Shown here piece after piece: positions 32,752-41,329 of a stretch of DNA of 64,000 bases. The notes beneath the pieces were generated by a model. The model did not search any database, had not been told where the DNA came from, and worked only from the letters and a program-made list of their open reading frames with translations. This DNA is from JAHJDS01 sp964569795. Lineage in GTDB: Bacteria; Desulfobacterota; Desulfarculia; Desulfarculales; JAHJDS01. The stretch is taken from contig CAZMVB010000008.1 of the NCBI GenBank assembly GCA_964569795.1, positions 107,409-171,408 on the forward strand, written 5' to 3'. Made by a program: the position numbers and the translations under genes. How positions within the stretch are numbered: the first letter of the stretch is position 1; each line of letters starts with the position of its first letter.

Positions 32752-33489
32752 ATGCCTGACGCGAGCAACCAGTACCTGGATTTGAGCAGACAAATCAGGC
32801 CCAACAAGCTGTTGGACCTGATCTACGACATCGATTTTTTCACGGACACCATCGACGTTCGACGGTCGGTGATCTATGACGTGACCGAAGGGTCGGAGAT
32901 TTACATCGCCCAAACCGAACCGCCGACCTTGAAATCGGCCGTGGGCCGGACCATCGAGGTCACCTTCCTGTACTCCGTTCCCGGCCAGCAGTCCTCGCAC
33001 CGCTTCGGGTTCCAGGCCCAGATCACCCGATACCTGGAGCAATACAACCTCCGGGCCGGAACGAGCGAACCGGCCCTGGTGTTGTCCTACCCCGTGGTCT
33101 TCAAGGAATCGGGGCTGAGAATGCACTTTCGCCTGGAACCGGCGATCTCCTTTGAGGTCAAGTTCTACCTGGCCGGCGAGCAGGAAAGGGAACTGTCCAT
33201 CCTCGATATTTCCCTGGGCGGGGCCAGGCTGAACCTGCCGGGACATCTCCAGGTCGAGCGCAACCAGAACCTCTATCTGAACCTGTACCTCGGCAACCAC
33301 TTCTATCGGGTCACGGCCCGGATTCAGCGCATCATCGTCGGCGGACACTCCGGCTTCCACCAGGTGGGCGTTCAGTTCCTGGACCTGGACGAGCAGTGCA
33401 AGCAGCAGCTGAACCGGGTGATTCAGGCCCACGCCCGCCAGCAGCTCCGTCAACGGGCCGGTCTGAGTTCCTCCCCGAGAGTGACCTGA
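32752..33489 (+). CDS. PilZ-domain protein (probable c-di-GMP receptor)
   Basis: A 245-residue cytoplasmic protein. The N-terminal half (about 1-115) resembles the YcgR-like beta domain that precedes PilZ (SEIYIAQTEPP, GRTIEVTFLY). The PilZ domain is at about 118-235, with RMHFR (RxxxR) and DISLGGARL (D-x-S-x-x-G), the residues that grip c-di-GMP. YcgR-type proteins brake the flagellar motor or control polysaccharide secretion. The nearby cheX/cheY genes make a motility role reasonable but unproven. No transmembrane segment. Confidence 0.88.
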   Translation: MPDASNQYLDLSRQIRPNKLLDLIYDIDFFTDTIDVRRSVIYDVTEGSEIYIAQTEPPTLKSAVGRTIEVTFLYSVPGQQSSHRFGFQAQITRYLEQYNLRAGTSEPALVLSYPVVFKESGLRMHFRLEPAISFEVKFYLAGEQERELSILDISLGGARLNLPGHLQVERNQNLYLNLYLGNHFYRVTARIQRIIVGGHSGFHQVGVQFLDLDEQCKQQLNRVIQAHARQQLRQRAGLSSSPRVT

Positions 33490-33848
33490 TTCTCTGGAAA
33501 TCCCCGGCAGGACCAGACGCTGGATACTTCGGACCGGCGGACGGAACCCTTGGCCGGGGCGACCGGGCCGGGTTTTGTCCGGGCGGCGGATCGAGCCGAG
33601 GCGGCGGGAGGTGTCCGGGGCGGATCTTCTTCGTGGCCCGTGGAGCGAGTCGGGCTTAAAATGACTTGACAACCAGGGGCTTGTGGCGCAAAATTTTTTC
33701 TTTCCGCGGTGGGACTGGCCGTGGTTGACCATTGCCGCCCGGCCGTCGATCAGACCGGTTTAGCGCGGCAGGGCATTATCAGGCCACCGGATTCGGGGCG
33801 GCAATATTGATGGCCTTGCCGATCATTGTCGCCGCGCCGGCCGGGTCC
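33490..33848. other. Intergenic region before the tRNA pair
   Basis: 359 bases without a credible gene. Apart from the promoter at 33666-33694 I see no clear terminator or repeat. Confidence 0.6.
33666..33694 (+). promoter_or_regulatory. Candidate promoter of tRNA-Lys/tRNA-Glu
   Basis: TTGACA (33666-33671), 17 bases, CAAAAT (33689-33694), followed by a T-run. It lies about 150 bases before tRNA-Lys. Confidence 0.5.
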
Positions 33849-33924
33849 GGGCCGTTAACTCAGTTGGTAGAGTACCTGCCTTTTAAGCAGGGAGCCGCAG
33901 GTTCGAATCCTGCACGGCCCACCA
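33849..33924 (+). tRNA. tRNA-Lys (anticodon TTT)
   Basis: 76 bases. Acceptor GGGCCGT pairs with ACGGCCC, anticodon stem-loop CCTGCCTTTTAAGCAGG, T-arm GCAGGTTCGAATCCTGC, encoded CCA at 33922-33924. Reads AAA and AAG. Confidence 0.97.
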
Positions 33925-33932
33925 TCCTTTGC

Positions 33933-34010
33933 GTCCCCATCGTCTAGCCAGGTCCAGGACACCGGCCTTTCACGCCGGCAACACGGGTTCAAATCCCGTT
34001 GGGGACGCCA
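33933..34010 (+). tRNA. tRNA-Glu (anticodon TTC)
   Basis: 78 bases. Acceptor GTCCCCA pairs with TGGGGAC, anticodon stem-loop CCGGCCTTTCACGCCGG, T-arm ACGGGTTCAAATCCCGT, encoded CCA at the 3' end. It lies eight bases after tRNA-Lys and directly beside the prophage. Its 3' half is a likely attachment core, but the second copy is not in the window. Confidence 0.96.
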
Positions 34011-34056
34011 ATTAATTTCAATAAGTTAGGCGACATTGACCGTTGGCGGGACCTCC

Positions 34057-34080
34057 CTGGAAGTAAATCTGGAAGTAAAT
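34057..34080. repeat. Tandem 12-bp repeat at the tRNA-Glu/prophage junction
   Basis: Two perfect copies of CTGGAAGTAAAT (34057-34068 and 34069-34080) in a short AT-rich stretch between tRNA-Glu and the first phage gene. Tandem short repeats here could be arm-type integrase sites; this is inference. Confidence 0.8.
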
Positions 34081-34147
34081 CGAAATCGGAACTGAGGTAA
34101 AACGCCTCAATAATTGACCAGAGACACGTCAAATTACCGAACCACTT

Positions 34148-34465
34148 CTACGGCCTTTTTGGTTCGATTTTGGGCCGTCGATAGGCATCCAACTTCGCCC
34201 GGCACCGCTCCAGGGCCCCCTTGCAGGCGGCCAGGTTGGCCAGGTTGTCCTTGAGCCCCTTCCAGGTGAGGCAGGCCGCAGCCTGGGGATGGCCGGCCGG
34301 GACGAACTTCACCGGCCGCCACTCCACCTTCTCGTCCGGGCCTGGATCCGGGCAGGGCGTGGCCACGGGCACCTTGACCACGACGGTCTTGACCGGGCAC
34401 GGCCTGGTCGAGGCGCAGCCGGCGGCCAGGACCATCAGCAGGATCAACCACGTCAGTCGCTTCAT
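34148..34465 (-). CDS. Rz1-like outer-membrane spanin lipoprotein
   Basis: A 105-residue protein beginning MKRLTWLILLMVLAAGC, a lipoprotein signal with the lipobox Cys at 17. Pro-rich and Cys-containing stretches follow (PCPVKTVVVKVPVATPCPDP). It starts at ATG 34465, overlapping the Rz-like gene by four bases, the usual arrangement of phage spanin pairs. With Rz it should fuse inner and outer membranes at lysis. Longer than lambda Rz1, and largely beyond rather than nested in the Rz frame. It is the last gene of the prophage late operon. Confidence 0.7.
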   Translation of the reverse strand: MKRLTWLILLMVLAAGCASTRPCPVKTVVVKVPVATPCPDPGPDEKVEWRPVKFVPAGHPQAAACLTWKGLKDNLANLAACKGALERCRAKLDAYRRPKIEPKRP

Positions 34466-34899
34466 TTCCTTCCCCCGATGATCAATTGGTATTGACGGTT
34501 GGCCCACGCGGCCGCGGCCACGCTCTGCCGAGGCTGAGCGGCCAAGATGCTTTCCCGCAGCTGGTCGGCCTCCCGGCGCATCTTCTCGGCCCGGGCCCGG
34601 GCCTGTTTGAACCTGGCGGCCGCGGCGTCGGCCTGGGCCTTCCAGGTGTCCACGGCCTGGTTCTGCTTCTTGATGGAGGCCTCGAGGCGGGCCTGGTTGT
34701 CCTTGAGCACGGCGATGTCGTGCTTGGCCTTGTCCACCCGGGCCTTGAAGGCCTCGGCCCTCCAGTACTGGATCGTCCCGAAGGCCGCGGCCCCGGCCAG
34801 GGCCAGGGTCAAGAGGATGCTGGACTTGCTGCCGAAAAAAAGGGCGATGATCCAGCGCACGGCCTTGCCTCCAAAGCCGATGATTTTCGAGAAACCCAT
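34462..34899 (-). CDS. Rz-like inner-membrane spanin
   Basis: 145 residues with one N-terminal membrane helix (about 22-45, SSILLTLALAGAAAFGTI). A long Ala/Lys/Gln-rich coiled coil (about 50-125: FKARVDKAKHDIAVLKDN and onward) extends into the periplasm. The topology and position between endolysin and the Rz1-like lipoprotein identify an i-spanin. Sequence identity within spanins is low, so the assignment rests on layout. Confidence 0.65.
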   Translation of the reverse strand: MGFSKIIGFGGKAVRWIIALFFGSKSSILLTLALAGAAAFGTIQYWRAEAFKARVDKAKHDIAVLKDNQARLEASIKKQNQAVDTWKAQADAAAARFKQARARAEKMRREADQLRESILAAQPRQSVAAAAWANRQYQLIIGGRK

Positions 34900-35523
34900 C
34901 TACCGGCCCTTCCTCATCTGGAGGTACGCCCACCGGATCCGGCCGACGTATTTAATAGTGATCCGGGCCCAGCGGCCGGTGACCCGGTGGTATTGCCTGG
35001 CGACCAGGCACCACCATTTCGGCTTCCTGGCGAGTCGCCAAGCCCTGCGGGCGTTGCCCGGGCCGGAGTTGTACCCGGCCAGGGCCAGGGCGAAACACTC
35101 GGGGTCTGGTCCCTTGAAGCCGGCCCTTTGGGTGCCCTTAAAGATCTGCCGCAAATAGAAGGCCTGCATGGCGATGCCCCACTTCGCCGTGAGGGGCTTG
35201 TTGGGGACGTGGGCGGCCTTGGCCACCCAACGGGCCGTGGCCGGCATGAACTGGGCTATCCCCCGGCCGCCGTCCCGGGCGACGACCTTCTCCCTGAGTC
35301 CGGACTCGGCCCAGGCCTGGGCCTTGAGCAGCCGCCAGTCAAAGGTGGGGCCCCAGTACCGCTTGCCGTAGTGGCGGAAATGCCGATCGAACCCGGCCTT
35401 GAACCGGCGCCGGGTCGCCGGCGACTGATACGCCTTGGGCGGCAAGGTCAGGGACTTGAGGTAGGGGCCGCAGGATGGACCGGCGCCCGCCCCCATGAGC
35501 ACTGCCAACAGTAAGGCGGTCAT
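34900..35523 (-). CDS. Phage lytic transglycosylase (SLT-type endolysin)
   Basis: 207 residues. A short hydrophobic N-terminus (MTALLLAVLMGAGAGPSC) may be a signal or lipoprotein signal. The catalytic domain has the Slt pattern: AQAWAESGLREK with the catalytic Glu (about 75), GGRGIAQFMPATARWVAK, and ALAGYNSGPGNARRAW. It cleaves the N-acetylmuramic acid-N-acetylglucosamine bond of peptidoglycan. It lies between the holin-like gene and the spanins, so it is the lysis enzyme rather than a virion transglycosylase. Confidence 0.85.
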   Translation of the reverse strand: MTALLLAVLMGAGAGPSCGPYLKSLTLPPKAYQSPATRRRFKAGFDRHFRHYGKRYWGPTFDWRLLKAQAWAESGLREKVVARDGGRGIAQFMPATARWVAKAAHVPNKPLTAKWGIAMQAFYLRQIFKGTQRAGFKGPDPECFALALAGYNSGPGNARRAWRLARKPKWWCLVARQYHRVTGRWARITIKYVGRIRWAYLQMRKGR

Positions 35524-35526
35524 GCC

Positions 35527-35745
35527 CTACCCCAGGACCTGGCCGAGCAGCAGGGCCCCGCCGATGAACCAGCCGGCGACCACGGCCGCGGTGACCATGC
35601 CGGCGGCCAGGTTGCCCTTCTTGATCTCGTCGGTGAAGTTGAGACCGGGCAGGATGAACCGGTCGGCCACCCGCCAGGCGCCGATGGTGACCAGGCCGAA
35701 CAGGAACCATCCGGTCAAGCCGTAAAGCAGGTTGATCAGCCACAT
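35527..35745 (-). CDS. Holin-like small membrane protein
   Basis: 72 residues with two hydrophobic helices (about 3-25 and 47-70) and a short charged loop FTDEIKKGNLAAG between them. It sits immediately before the endolysin (three bases). Size, topology and position fit a class II holin. No family-specific motif recognised. Confidence 0.6.
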   Translation of the reverse strand: MWLINLLYGLTGWFLFGLVTIGAWRVADRFILPGLNFTDEIKKGNLAAGMVTAAVVAGWFIGGALLLGQVLG

Positions 35746-35801
35746 AGTTGTGCCTCCTTCGGGCCACAGGCCCGGTTGAATGGAACAGGCCCGAGGGCCT
35801 G

Positions 35802-36128
35802 TCAGGATTTACGCAGGGTGTCGATCAGGTCATCGCAGGGGATGCGCTGATCCTTGGGGAGCAGGACGTTGAGGGCGTCGCAGATCCGGAGCAGGATGAG
35901 GCTCTTGGTGACGTCGCGTTCGTCCATCCGGCCGAGGGTGAGGAGGATGCTCTCGAACTGACCGTCGCCCTTGGTCAGGCGCTCATCGAGGGCGCTGTGC
36001 TTCCGGTCACAGTCCCCGGGGTCGATCCGGCGGGACCGGTTGAGCCACCACCGGGTGAAGAGGAACTGGGCAGGTCCGGCGAGGACCAGGGCACCGAGGG
36101 TCCAGCCGAAGTATTCCTGGCCGGTCAC
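35802..36128 (-). CDS. Phage protein with one N-terminal membrane helix (possible lysis accessory)
   Basis: 108 residues. The N-terminal hydrophobic segment (about 7-28, GWTLGALVLAGPAQFLFTRW) is followed by a charged soluble part (HSALDERLTKGDGQFESILL and onward). The start GTG 36128 overlaps the preceding gene's stop by four bases. It lies 56 bases before the holin-like gene. It could be a pinholin partner or antiholin; no motif proves it. Confidence 0.5.
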   Translation of the reverse strand: MTGQEYFGWTLGALVLAGPAQFLFTRWWLNRSRRIDPGDCDRKHSALDERLTKGDGQFESILLTLGRMDERDVTKSLILLRICDALNVLLPKDQRIPCDDLIDTLRKS

Positions 36129-36703
36129 GCCAGGGCCTCGAGGGGTGAGAGGTCCACGGCCATGATGGTGCTGACCTTAAGCTTGGCGTTGACCTCGCCC
36201 TCGAGCTGGGTCGAGGTGTCCCGGACCTGCTGCCGGGCGGCCAGGAGGTCCTGGTACTCGGTGTCGGTCAGGTCCGTGGCCGCGCCGGCGGCCAGCTGGT
36301 CCCGGTGGCGGATGACCTTCCAGTCGGTCTGACTCAAGAGGTTGGCCGCCAGGGCCTTGATGTAGGCGACCCGTTTCACCTTGAGGCCGGCCACCAGCTC
36401 GGACTCGGTCTTGTCCACCACGGCGCCGCCGGACACCTTCTTGTTTTCCGGGTCCGGCGGGTCGCCGTCGGGCAGGATCAGCACGGCCAGCGCCTTGTCC
36501 CGGGCCAGGCGAACCACTTCGCCCAGGGCGGTCTGGGTCTCGTTGTCCGTCCCGGACCCGGGCCACAGGACGTCCTTGACCTCGGCCGCCAGATCGGCGG
36601 CGCCTATCAGGTCCGGGACGTCGTCAAAAGGGACGTCCTCTCTCACCCGGCGAGTCAGGATGATCTGGCCCGAGGTAGGGTCATAAACGATCGCGAGATT
36701 CAT
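36125..36703 (-). CDS. Probable tail-fibre-associated protein
   Basis: 192 residues, soluble, beginning MNLAIVYDPTSGQIILTRRV. The C-terminal region LKVKRVAYIKALAANLLSQT followed by DWKVIRHRDQLAAGAATDLT resembles tail-fibre assembly chaperones (the DWKVIRHRDQ pattern). It directly follows the fibre gene, where such chaperones are found. Assignment moderate. Confidence 0.55.
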   Translation of the reverse strand: MNLAIVYDPTSGQIILTRRVREDVPFDDVPDLIGAADLAAEVKDVLWPGSGTDNETQTALGEVVRLARDKALAVLILPDGDPPDPENKKVSGGAVVDKTESELVAGLKVKRVAYIKALAANLLSQTDWKVIRHRDQLAAGAATDLTDTEYQDLLAARQQVRDTSTQLEGEVNAKLKVSTIMAVDLSPLEALA

Positions 36704-36712
36704 CTTCGCCTC

Positions 36713-38575
36713 CTATGGCCACAGCCAGCCATTGGTGTAGATGTAGCCCCGGTAACCACTCCCGCCGGTACCGCCCACAATGTACTGGATCGTCTGGTTC
36801 TCGTCGGTTCCGATCTGGTGCATGGCCTGGCCGGTCTGCTGGAATTCCACCGCCGTGGAGCCCCACCTGAAGGTGGCCGTGGTATGGCTTAGATGGCCGT
36901 CGCCCGTGGCGCCCTTGGCCCGCACAAAGAGGAAGTAGTGGTAGCACGAGCCGTAGACCTCGGCCAGAAGATGCCCGTAGAAGATCCGGGTGAATCCGGG
37001 CACGAATGCCAAATCGACGTCCGTCCAGGTCGTGGCCGTGCCGTAATTCAGTTCGGGCTGAGCCTCATCATAGAGGTACATCCCCTGGCCGTAGTATCGG
37101 TAGGTCAGGAACTCGGATGAGGCGTTGGTCCGGGCGGCGCCGATGACTCGCAGCGCCCCATCGAACCACAGGGACGGGATACCGGACGGCGTGGGCGCGG
37201 TGGTGACGACGCTGACCTGGCCCGCCGTGATGATGTTCCCGGTGGCCGGCTTTTCGAGCTTGACGTAGTAGAAGGTACTGGCCGACAGCCCGGACGGGGT
37301 GAGGGTCAGGTCGCCGGGCAAATAGCAGGTGATGAACTCGACCGGCTCGAGGCTCACGTTGTCAAACCAGCCCACCTGGCCGCTGGTCTCGACCTGGAGG
37401 TCGAGGCGGACCTGGGTGCATCCCGGCGGGACAAAGACCAGGGCCTGGCGTTTGGTGTAATCGGTCAGATCCTCGTAGTCGGGCTGATGCAGGAAGATCC
37501 CGTGATCCTGGTCCCGGACGGTGACCCTGACCTGATGGCCCGAGGCCGATGATTTCAGATGGGCGGTGAGGCGATAGAACTTCTCGGGCTCGACGGTGAT
37601 CACGGCCTGAGCGCTCCCGCCGTCGGCCGAGGCGGTGACCTCGAGGCCGTAAGAGCCGGACTGGGCCGCGCCGCCGGTGGCGGTCAGGGTGGCGTCGGCC
37701 CCGGTCCATCCGGTGGTGTCCCCGGTCTCGAAGTTGCCGTTGGTGACCTGGTCCTCGCCGAGCTCGGGCAGGGAAACCTCGCCCTTGGAGATCTTCAGCT
37801 CAGTGGTACTGATCGCCTCGACCGTGACGCTCTTGACCCCGGCCGCGGCGTAGGCCGAGGAATTCCCGGCCAGGGCCTCGATGGCCGCCTGGACCCGGTC
37901 CGGGGAACCGGGCAGCTGGGCGGACGAATTGTCGAAGCTGATCTTGGCGGCCGCATGGGCGGGATCGGCGGCCTGGTGATCGGCCAGGTCGCCCGAGGCG
38001 CCGTCGATGGCGGCCTTGACCGCCTCGAGGGCGGCCTGCACCCGGTCGGGATCCCCGTCCAGGTTCGCCGTCGAGTTGTCGAATTCGATCCGGTCCGCGG
38101 GGTGGGCCGGGTCCGCGGCCAGGTGGGTGGCTGTGGTCGGGGCGATCTCCCGGCCGGTGCCGGCGATCATCTCGGCGGTCAGCTGGGTGGCGTTGGCCGG
38201 GATGACCACCGTCCCCAGGACGACGTGATGATCCTGGACGTTTTCGGCCAGAATGGCCTTGAGCTCGGCCGTGGTCTCGGTATTGCCCTGGACGTACAGG
38301 GCCTCGATCACGATCCGCAGAGTCCGGTCCTGGTCGGACACGCCCAGGTCCAGGATCTCGGTGGCCTTGGTCGAGACGGTCAGGCTGTACCCGTCAAAAT
38401 CGACCAGGGCGACGCTGACCCCTTCCGGGCCCGGGGCGACGCTCAGCTCCATGCCGTTGCCGGGCGAAAGTACGTACCCCAGGTACACCCCCGGAGGCAT
38501 GGGTCCGAAAAACTTTCGGTTCAGGGCGGCGCTGATGTAGTGCTCGCCCTCTCGGATGTCAGGCACGAGGGCCAC
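36713..38575 (-). CDS. Tail fibre with carbohydrate-binding-type module
   Basis: 620 residues. GTG 38575 follows AGGAGGTCAAC. The N-terminal part (about 1-140) probably docks on the baseplate. Two near-identical repeats of about 50 residues follow (about 150-245; DPAH-A-x-IxFDNSxAxLxGxPDRVQAA). A galactose-binding or CBM4-type jellyroll comes next (about 275-400: NGNFETGDTTGWTG start, GWFDNVSLEPVE end). The C-terminal receptor tip is rich in Tyr/Gly. The fibre should determine host adsorption. The tip's fold is not recognisable by eye. Confidence 0.75.
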   Translation of the reverse strand: MALVPDIREGEHYISAALNRKFFGPMPPGVYLGYVLSPGNGMELSVAPGPEGVSVALVDFDGYSLTVSTKATEILDLGVSDQDRTLRIVIEALYVQGNTETTAELKAILAENVQDHHVVLGTVVIPANATQLTAEMIAGTGREIAPTTATHLAADPAHPADRIEFDNSTANLDGDPDRVQAALEAVKAAIDGASGDLADHQAADPAHAAAKISFDNSSAQLPGSPDRVQAAIEALAGNSSAYAAAGVKSVTVEAISTTELKISKGEVSLPELGEDQVTNGNFETGDTTGWTGADATLTATGGAAQSGSYGLEVTASADGGSAQAVITVEPEKFYRLTAHLKSSASGHQVRVTVRDQDHGIFLHQPDYEDLTDYTKRQALVFVPPGCTQVRLDLQVETSGQVGWFDNVSLEPVEFITCYLPGDLTLTPSGLSASTFYYVKLEKPATGNIITAGQVSVVTTAPTPSGIPSLWFDGALRVIGAARTNASSEFLTYRYYGQGMYLYDEAQPELNYGTATTWTDVDLAFVPGFTRIFYGHLLAEVYGSCYHYFLFVRAKGATGDGHLSHTTATFRWGSTAVEFQQTGQAMHQIGTDENQTIQYIVGGTGGSGYRGYIYTNGWLWP

Positions 38576-38584
38576 GTTGACCTC

Positions 38585-39016
38585 CTAAAACTGGAAGGTG
38601 ACGATGTGCTTGAAGGACTTCTGGGCGTTGAGGACCTCGACCGGGAAGGTGGCCACGGCCAGGGGATTGTCCTCGTTGTCGAGGATGATGATCCTCGAGC
38701 AGACCCCGGTCCCGTCGGCCGCGGTCAGATAGCACTGGCAGGACACGGCGCCGTTGCCCACAAACTGGACGTCCTCGGTCGAAAGGGCCTTCTGGGCGAT
38801 GATGTGCTCGGGATCCGGCAGGCCGGTGATGGTCCGGTCCGGTGGGAGCGGTTTCGAGTAGCAGGGCGAGTCGGGGTCGGCTTCGTGGCCGTCGTCGCAC
38901 ACGGCGAACTTGGCCGGCCAGTACGTTCCGTCCCGCTCGGAAAACATCTGGGCCAGCTTGTCGCGGAACATGTCCGTGATCTCGGCCCGGGTGATCTGGT
39001 CGCTCATGTCACTCAA
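38585..39016 (-). CDS. Phage tail/baseplate-associated protein of unknown role
   Basis: 143 residues. Five Cys residues (CDDGHEADPDSPC, SCQC, VCSR) suggest a metal site or disulfides. It lies between the gpI-like protein and the fibre, overlapping the former by eight bases, so it may be a baseplate-fibre connector. A second ATG three codons in (39007) would remove the overlap. Family not recognised. Confidence 0.55.
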   Translation of the reverse strand: MSDMSDQITRAEITDMFRDKLAQMFSERDGTYWPAKFAVCDDGHEADPDSPCYSKPLPPDRTITGLPDPEHIIAQKALSTEDVQFVGNGAVSCQCYLTAADGTGVCSRIIILDNEDNPLAVATFPVEVLNAQKSFKHIVTFQF

Positions 39017-39848
39017 CGCAGTAACCTCCCGTGAATCTCAGGCCCATGGTCTCGTCCAGGGGCAGGAGTGTTTGAGAAAGGTCCATGGGCGGAAAGCAGT
39101 CCAGACCCGGCCGGCCAAATTTGGCCGGATAGGAACTGATCAGGGCGCAGGACATCTTCACCCGGCCGGAATTGTCCACCTGAGGATGCTGAGTGCTGTC
39201 CATGTTCCAGGGGGCGAGGTTGACAATGATTCGGGCTACCGTCTCAGACTCGCCCTCGGCCTCGGCCCGGGCAGTCACCTGATAGGCCCGGGTGGCCAGG
39301 ATTTCCACGAGAGTGGCGTGCAGGGGCTTGACCTGACCCACCAGGGCAATGATCCGGTCGATCTGATCCTCGGTGAAGCAGACGAAGTCCGAGGCGATCT
39401 CGAGACTGAACCTCGAGGATCGGCCGTAATCGACACCGGGCGTGCCGGTGGGTCTTTCCTCGACGTAGTGTGTCTCGAGGGGATCGGTACTGTCGATGAC
39501 CTCCCACAATTCGACCAGACGGCGAAGTTCGATGCCGGAGACTTTGAGCATCAGGGCCAGCGCGAAGCCGGTCCCCTTGGCCCGGCAGATTTCGGCGAAC
39601 CTCAAAATTTTGTGCCGGAAGAATTGGTCGTCACCATCCATGTCCGAGCGCTCGAGGCCGATGCCTTGGGCCAGGACGTCCAGCTTCTCGGCCGGGCAAG
39701 TCAGCGGCCGCCACAGGTTGTAGTAATCGTCGAGCCGGTCCCGGACCGACTGGCGGATGAGAGTAATCACTTCATCCAGAACGGAAAACTCGGCCCCTTC
39801 CTGCCGGTTGATTTTCGGCAGGTTGCGATCGAACACGGTATCGGTCAT
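39009..39848 (-). CDS. P2 gpI-like baseplate/tail protein
   Basis: 279 residues. The first 120 resemble the gpI/XkdU-type tail protein (LDEVITLIRQSVRDRLDDYY, LDVLAQGIGLERSDMD, ICRAKGTGFALALML). Such proteins follow baseplate J and connect it to the fibres. The C-terminal extension from about 190 is unique. It overlaps the J-like gene by four bases. Confidence 0.7.
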   Translation of the reverse strand: MTDTVFDRNLPKINRQEGAEFSVLDEVITLIRQSVRDRLDDYYNLWRPLTCPAEKLDVLAQGIGLERSDMDGDDQFFRHKILRFAEICRAKGTGFALALMLKVSGIELRRLVELWEVIDSTDPLETHYVEERPTGTPGVDYGRSSRFSLEIASDFVCFTEDQIDRIIALVGQVKPLHATLVEILATRAYQVTARAEAEGESETVARIIVNLAPWNMDSTQHPQVDNSGRVKMSCALISSYPAKFGRPGLDCFPPMDLSQTLLPLDETMGLRFTGGYCVE

Positions 39849-41329
39849 GGGTTCACCGTGACGTCAAGCGTCCCGAGAACGGCCACTTCGTCGTCCTCGA
39901 TGGTCTGGTCCCCCTCGGTCAGGGTGACGCTGTGGACCTCGGTGATGTCCTGGATGAGCTGCACGGTCCAGGAGGCCTTGAAGTCCTGGCCCGGCGCCGG
40001 CCAGGGCTGACCCTTGTACGGCGTGTCGTGGGAGAACAGGCCTTCGATCAGGGCCTCGGCCTTGGCCTTGACCGCGGCCGGGGTGGCCACCGGGTCGTAG
40101 CCCTTCTTGAGCTTGATGACCACGGTCTGATTGACCGGCACGGTCACCCCGTCGTGGGCCTCGACATGATCGGTGAGCTGTTTCCGGCCGAACCGTTTCA
40201 GGAGGTCGGTCTCGGACTCGTCTCCATTCCCGTTCCACCACTCCTCGAAGGCCTCCTTGAAGGCGGCCGAGGGTGCCGTCAGGCCCCCTTCCTCGTCATG
40301 GACCCACAGATAGACGTGGACCAGGTTGCCCTCGAGGGTGTTCTGGGCCAGGGTGACCGAGGCCACGGCCACCCGGCCGAGATCCGGATCGCTCCACAGA
40401 TTGGACAGGACGTGGTAGCTGGAGGCCGTGTTGCCGAAGTCCTGGGTGGCGAAGAACCGCGGGGCCCAGGCCTTAATGTGCTCGATGGTCTCCCGTTCCT
40501 CTCCGCCGCCGGCAGCCGCGGCGTTGGTGAGGTGGATGGTGACGCTCTGATTCGAGGCCGTGGTCCCGTCCGCCTGGACGTCGATCGCGCCAGCGGCCAC
40601 ATTGCCCCGGTGGCCGCCGCCGACTCGGTAGGTCCCGGTGATCCGGTCCCCGTCTCCGGGGATGTTCCCGAACACCCCGTCACCGAACCCCAGGGTCCCC
40701 TTGTCGTTCTCGTCGATGGTCAGCAGGCAGGCGTCCTTGCCGGCCATGTCGAGCTGACCGTCGACCACGTCCCACTCGCGATCATCGACATAGACCCGGG
40801 CGCTGCCGTCCAGGACCGGAGTCTCGAATATTTCATAATGCTGAAAGGGCAGCCCGGTGGCCAGGAAGTCAAAGGGGAAGGTCTCACCCTCGGTGGCGGT
40901 GACAGTGGCAGTGGTTTCACCGGCCGGGATGATCAGGTCGTCGGTGAGTTCGAAGACCAGGTCCTGGCCGTCATCGTTTTCCTCGAGCCGGATCTGATAC
41001 CCGGCCTCGAGGGTGACGTCTTCCGTTTGAACTGACTCGATCTCGGCTGTCAGATCGACCGAGGCGCTGGAGGCGAACCGCGGCCTGTAGCCGAGCTTCC
41101 GGGCATGCTCCATGGCGTTGGCCATCTCGATGCACAGCCCCAGGAAGGCCTCCCGCTCCCGGTGATCGGCGTAGAGGTGGTCCATGGCCGCCACGTGGGC
41201 CACGGTTTCGAGGATGGCCATGCCCTGGCTTGACGAGAAGAAGTTGTTCCAGGCCTCGGGGTACTCGGCCGAGATGTGGTCCACGATCCACTGCCGGATA
41301 CCGTCATAGTCCCGGGGAATGACGTTCAT
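39845..41329 (-). CDS. Baseplate J-like protein
   Basis: 494 residues, XkdT/gpJ-like wedge protein. The N-terminus (about 1-70) has IRQWIVDHISAEYPEAWNNF and ANAMEHARKLGYRPRFASSA, as in baseplate_J proteins. The central beta domain has IVAGTYRVGGG-type residues (ITGTYRVGGGHRGNVAAGAI, about 230-250). The C-terminus forms the wedge ring. It overlaps the gp25-like gene by one base. The length is typical. Confidence 0.88.
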   Translation of the reverse strand: MNVIPRDYDGIRQWIVDHISAEYPEAWNNFFSSSQGMAILETVAHVAAMDHLYADHREREAFLGLCIEMANAMEHARKLGYRPRFASSASVDLTAEIESVQTEDVTLEAGYQIRLEENDDGQDLVFELTDDLIIPAGETTATVTATEGETFPFDFLATGLPFQHYEIFETPVLDGSARVYVDDREWDVVDGQLDMAGKDACLLTIDENDKGTLGFGDGVFGNIPGDGDRITGTYRVGGGHRGNVAAGAIDVQADGTTASNQSVTIHLTNAAAAGGGEERETIEHIKAWAPRFFATQDFGNTASSYHVLSNLWSDPDLGRVAVASVTLAQNTLEGNLVHVYLWVHDEEGGLTAPSAAFKEAFEEWWNGNGDESETDLLKRFGRKQLTDHVEAHDGVTVPVNQTVVIKLKKGYDPVATPAAVKAKAEALIEGLFSHDTPYKGQPWPAPGQDFKASWTVQLIQDITEVHSVTLTEGDQTIEDDEVAVLGTLDVTVNP

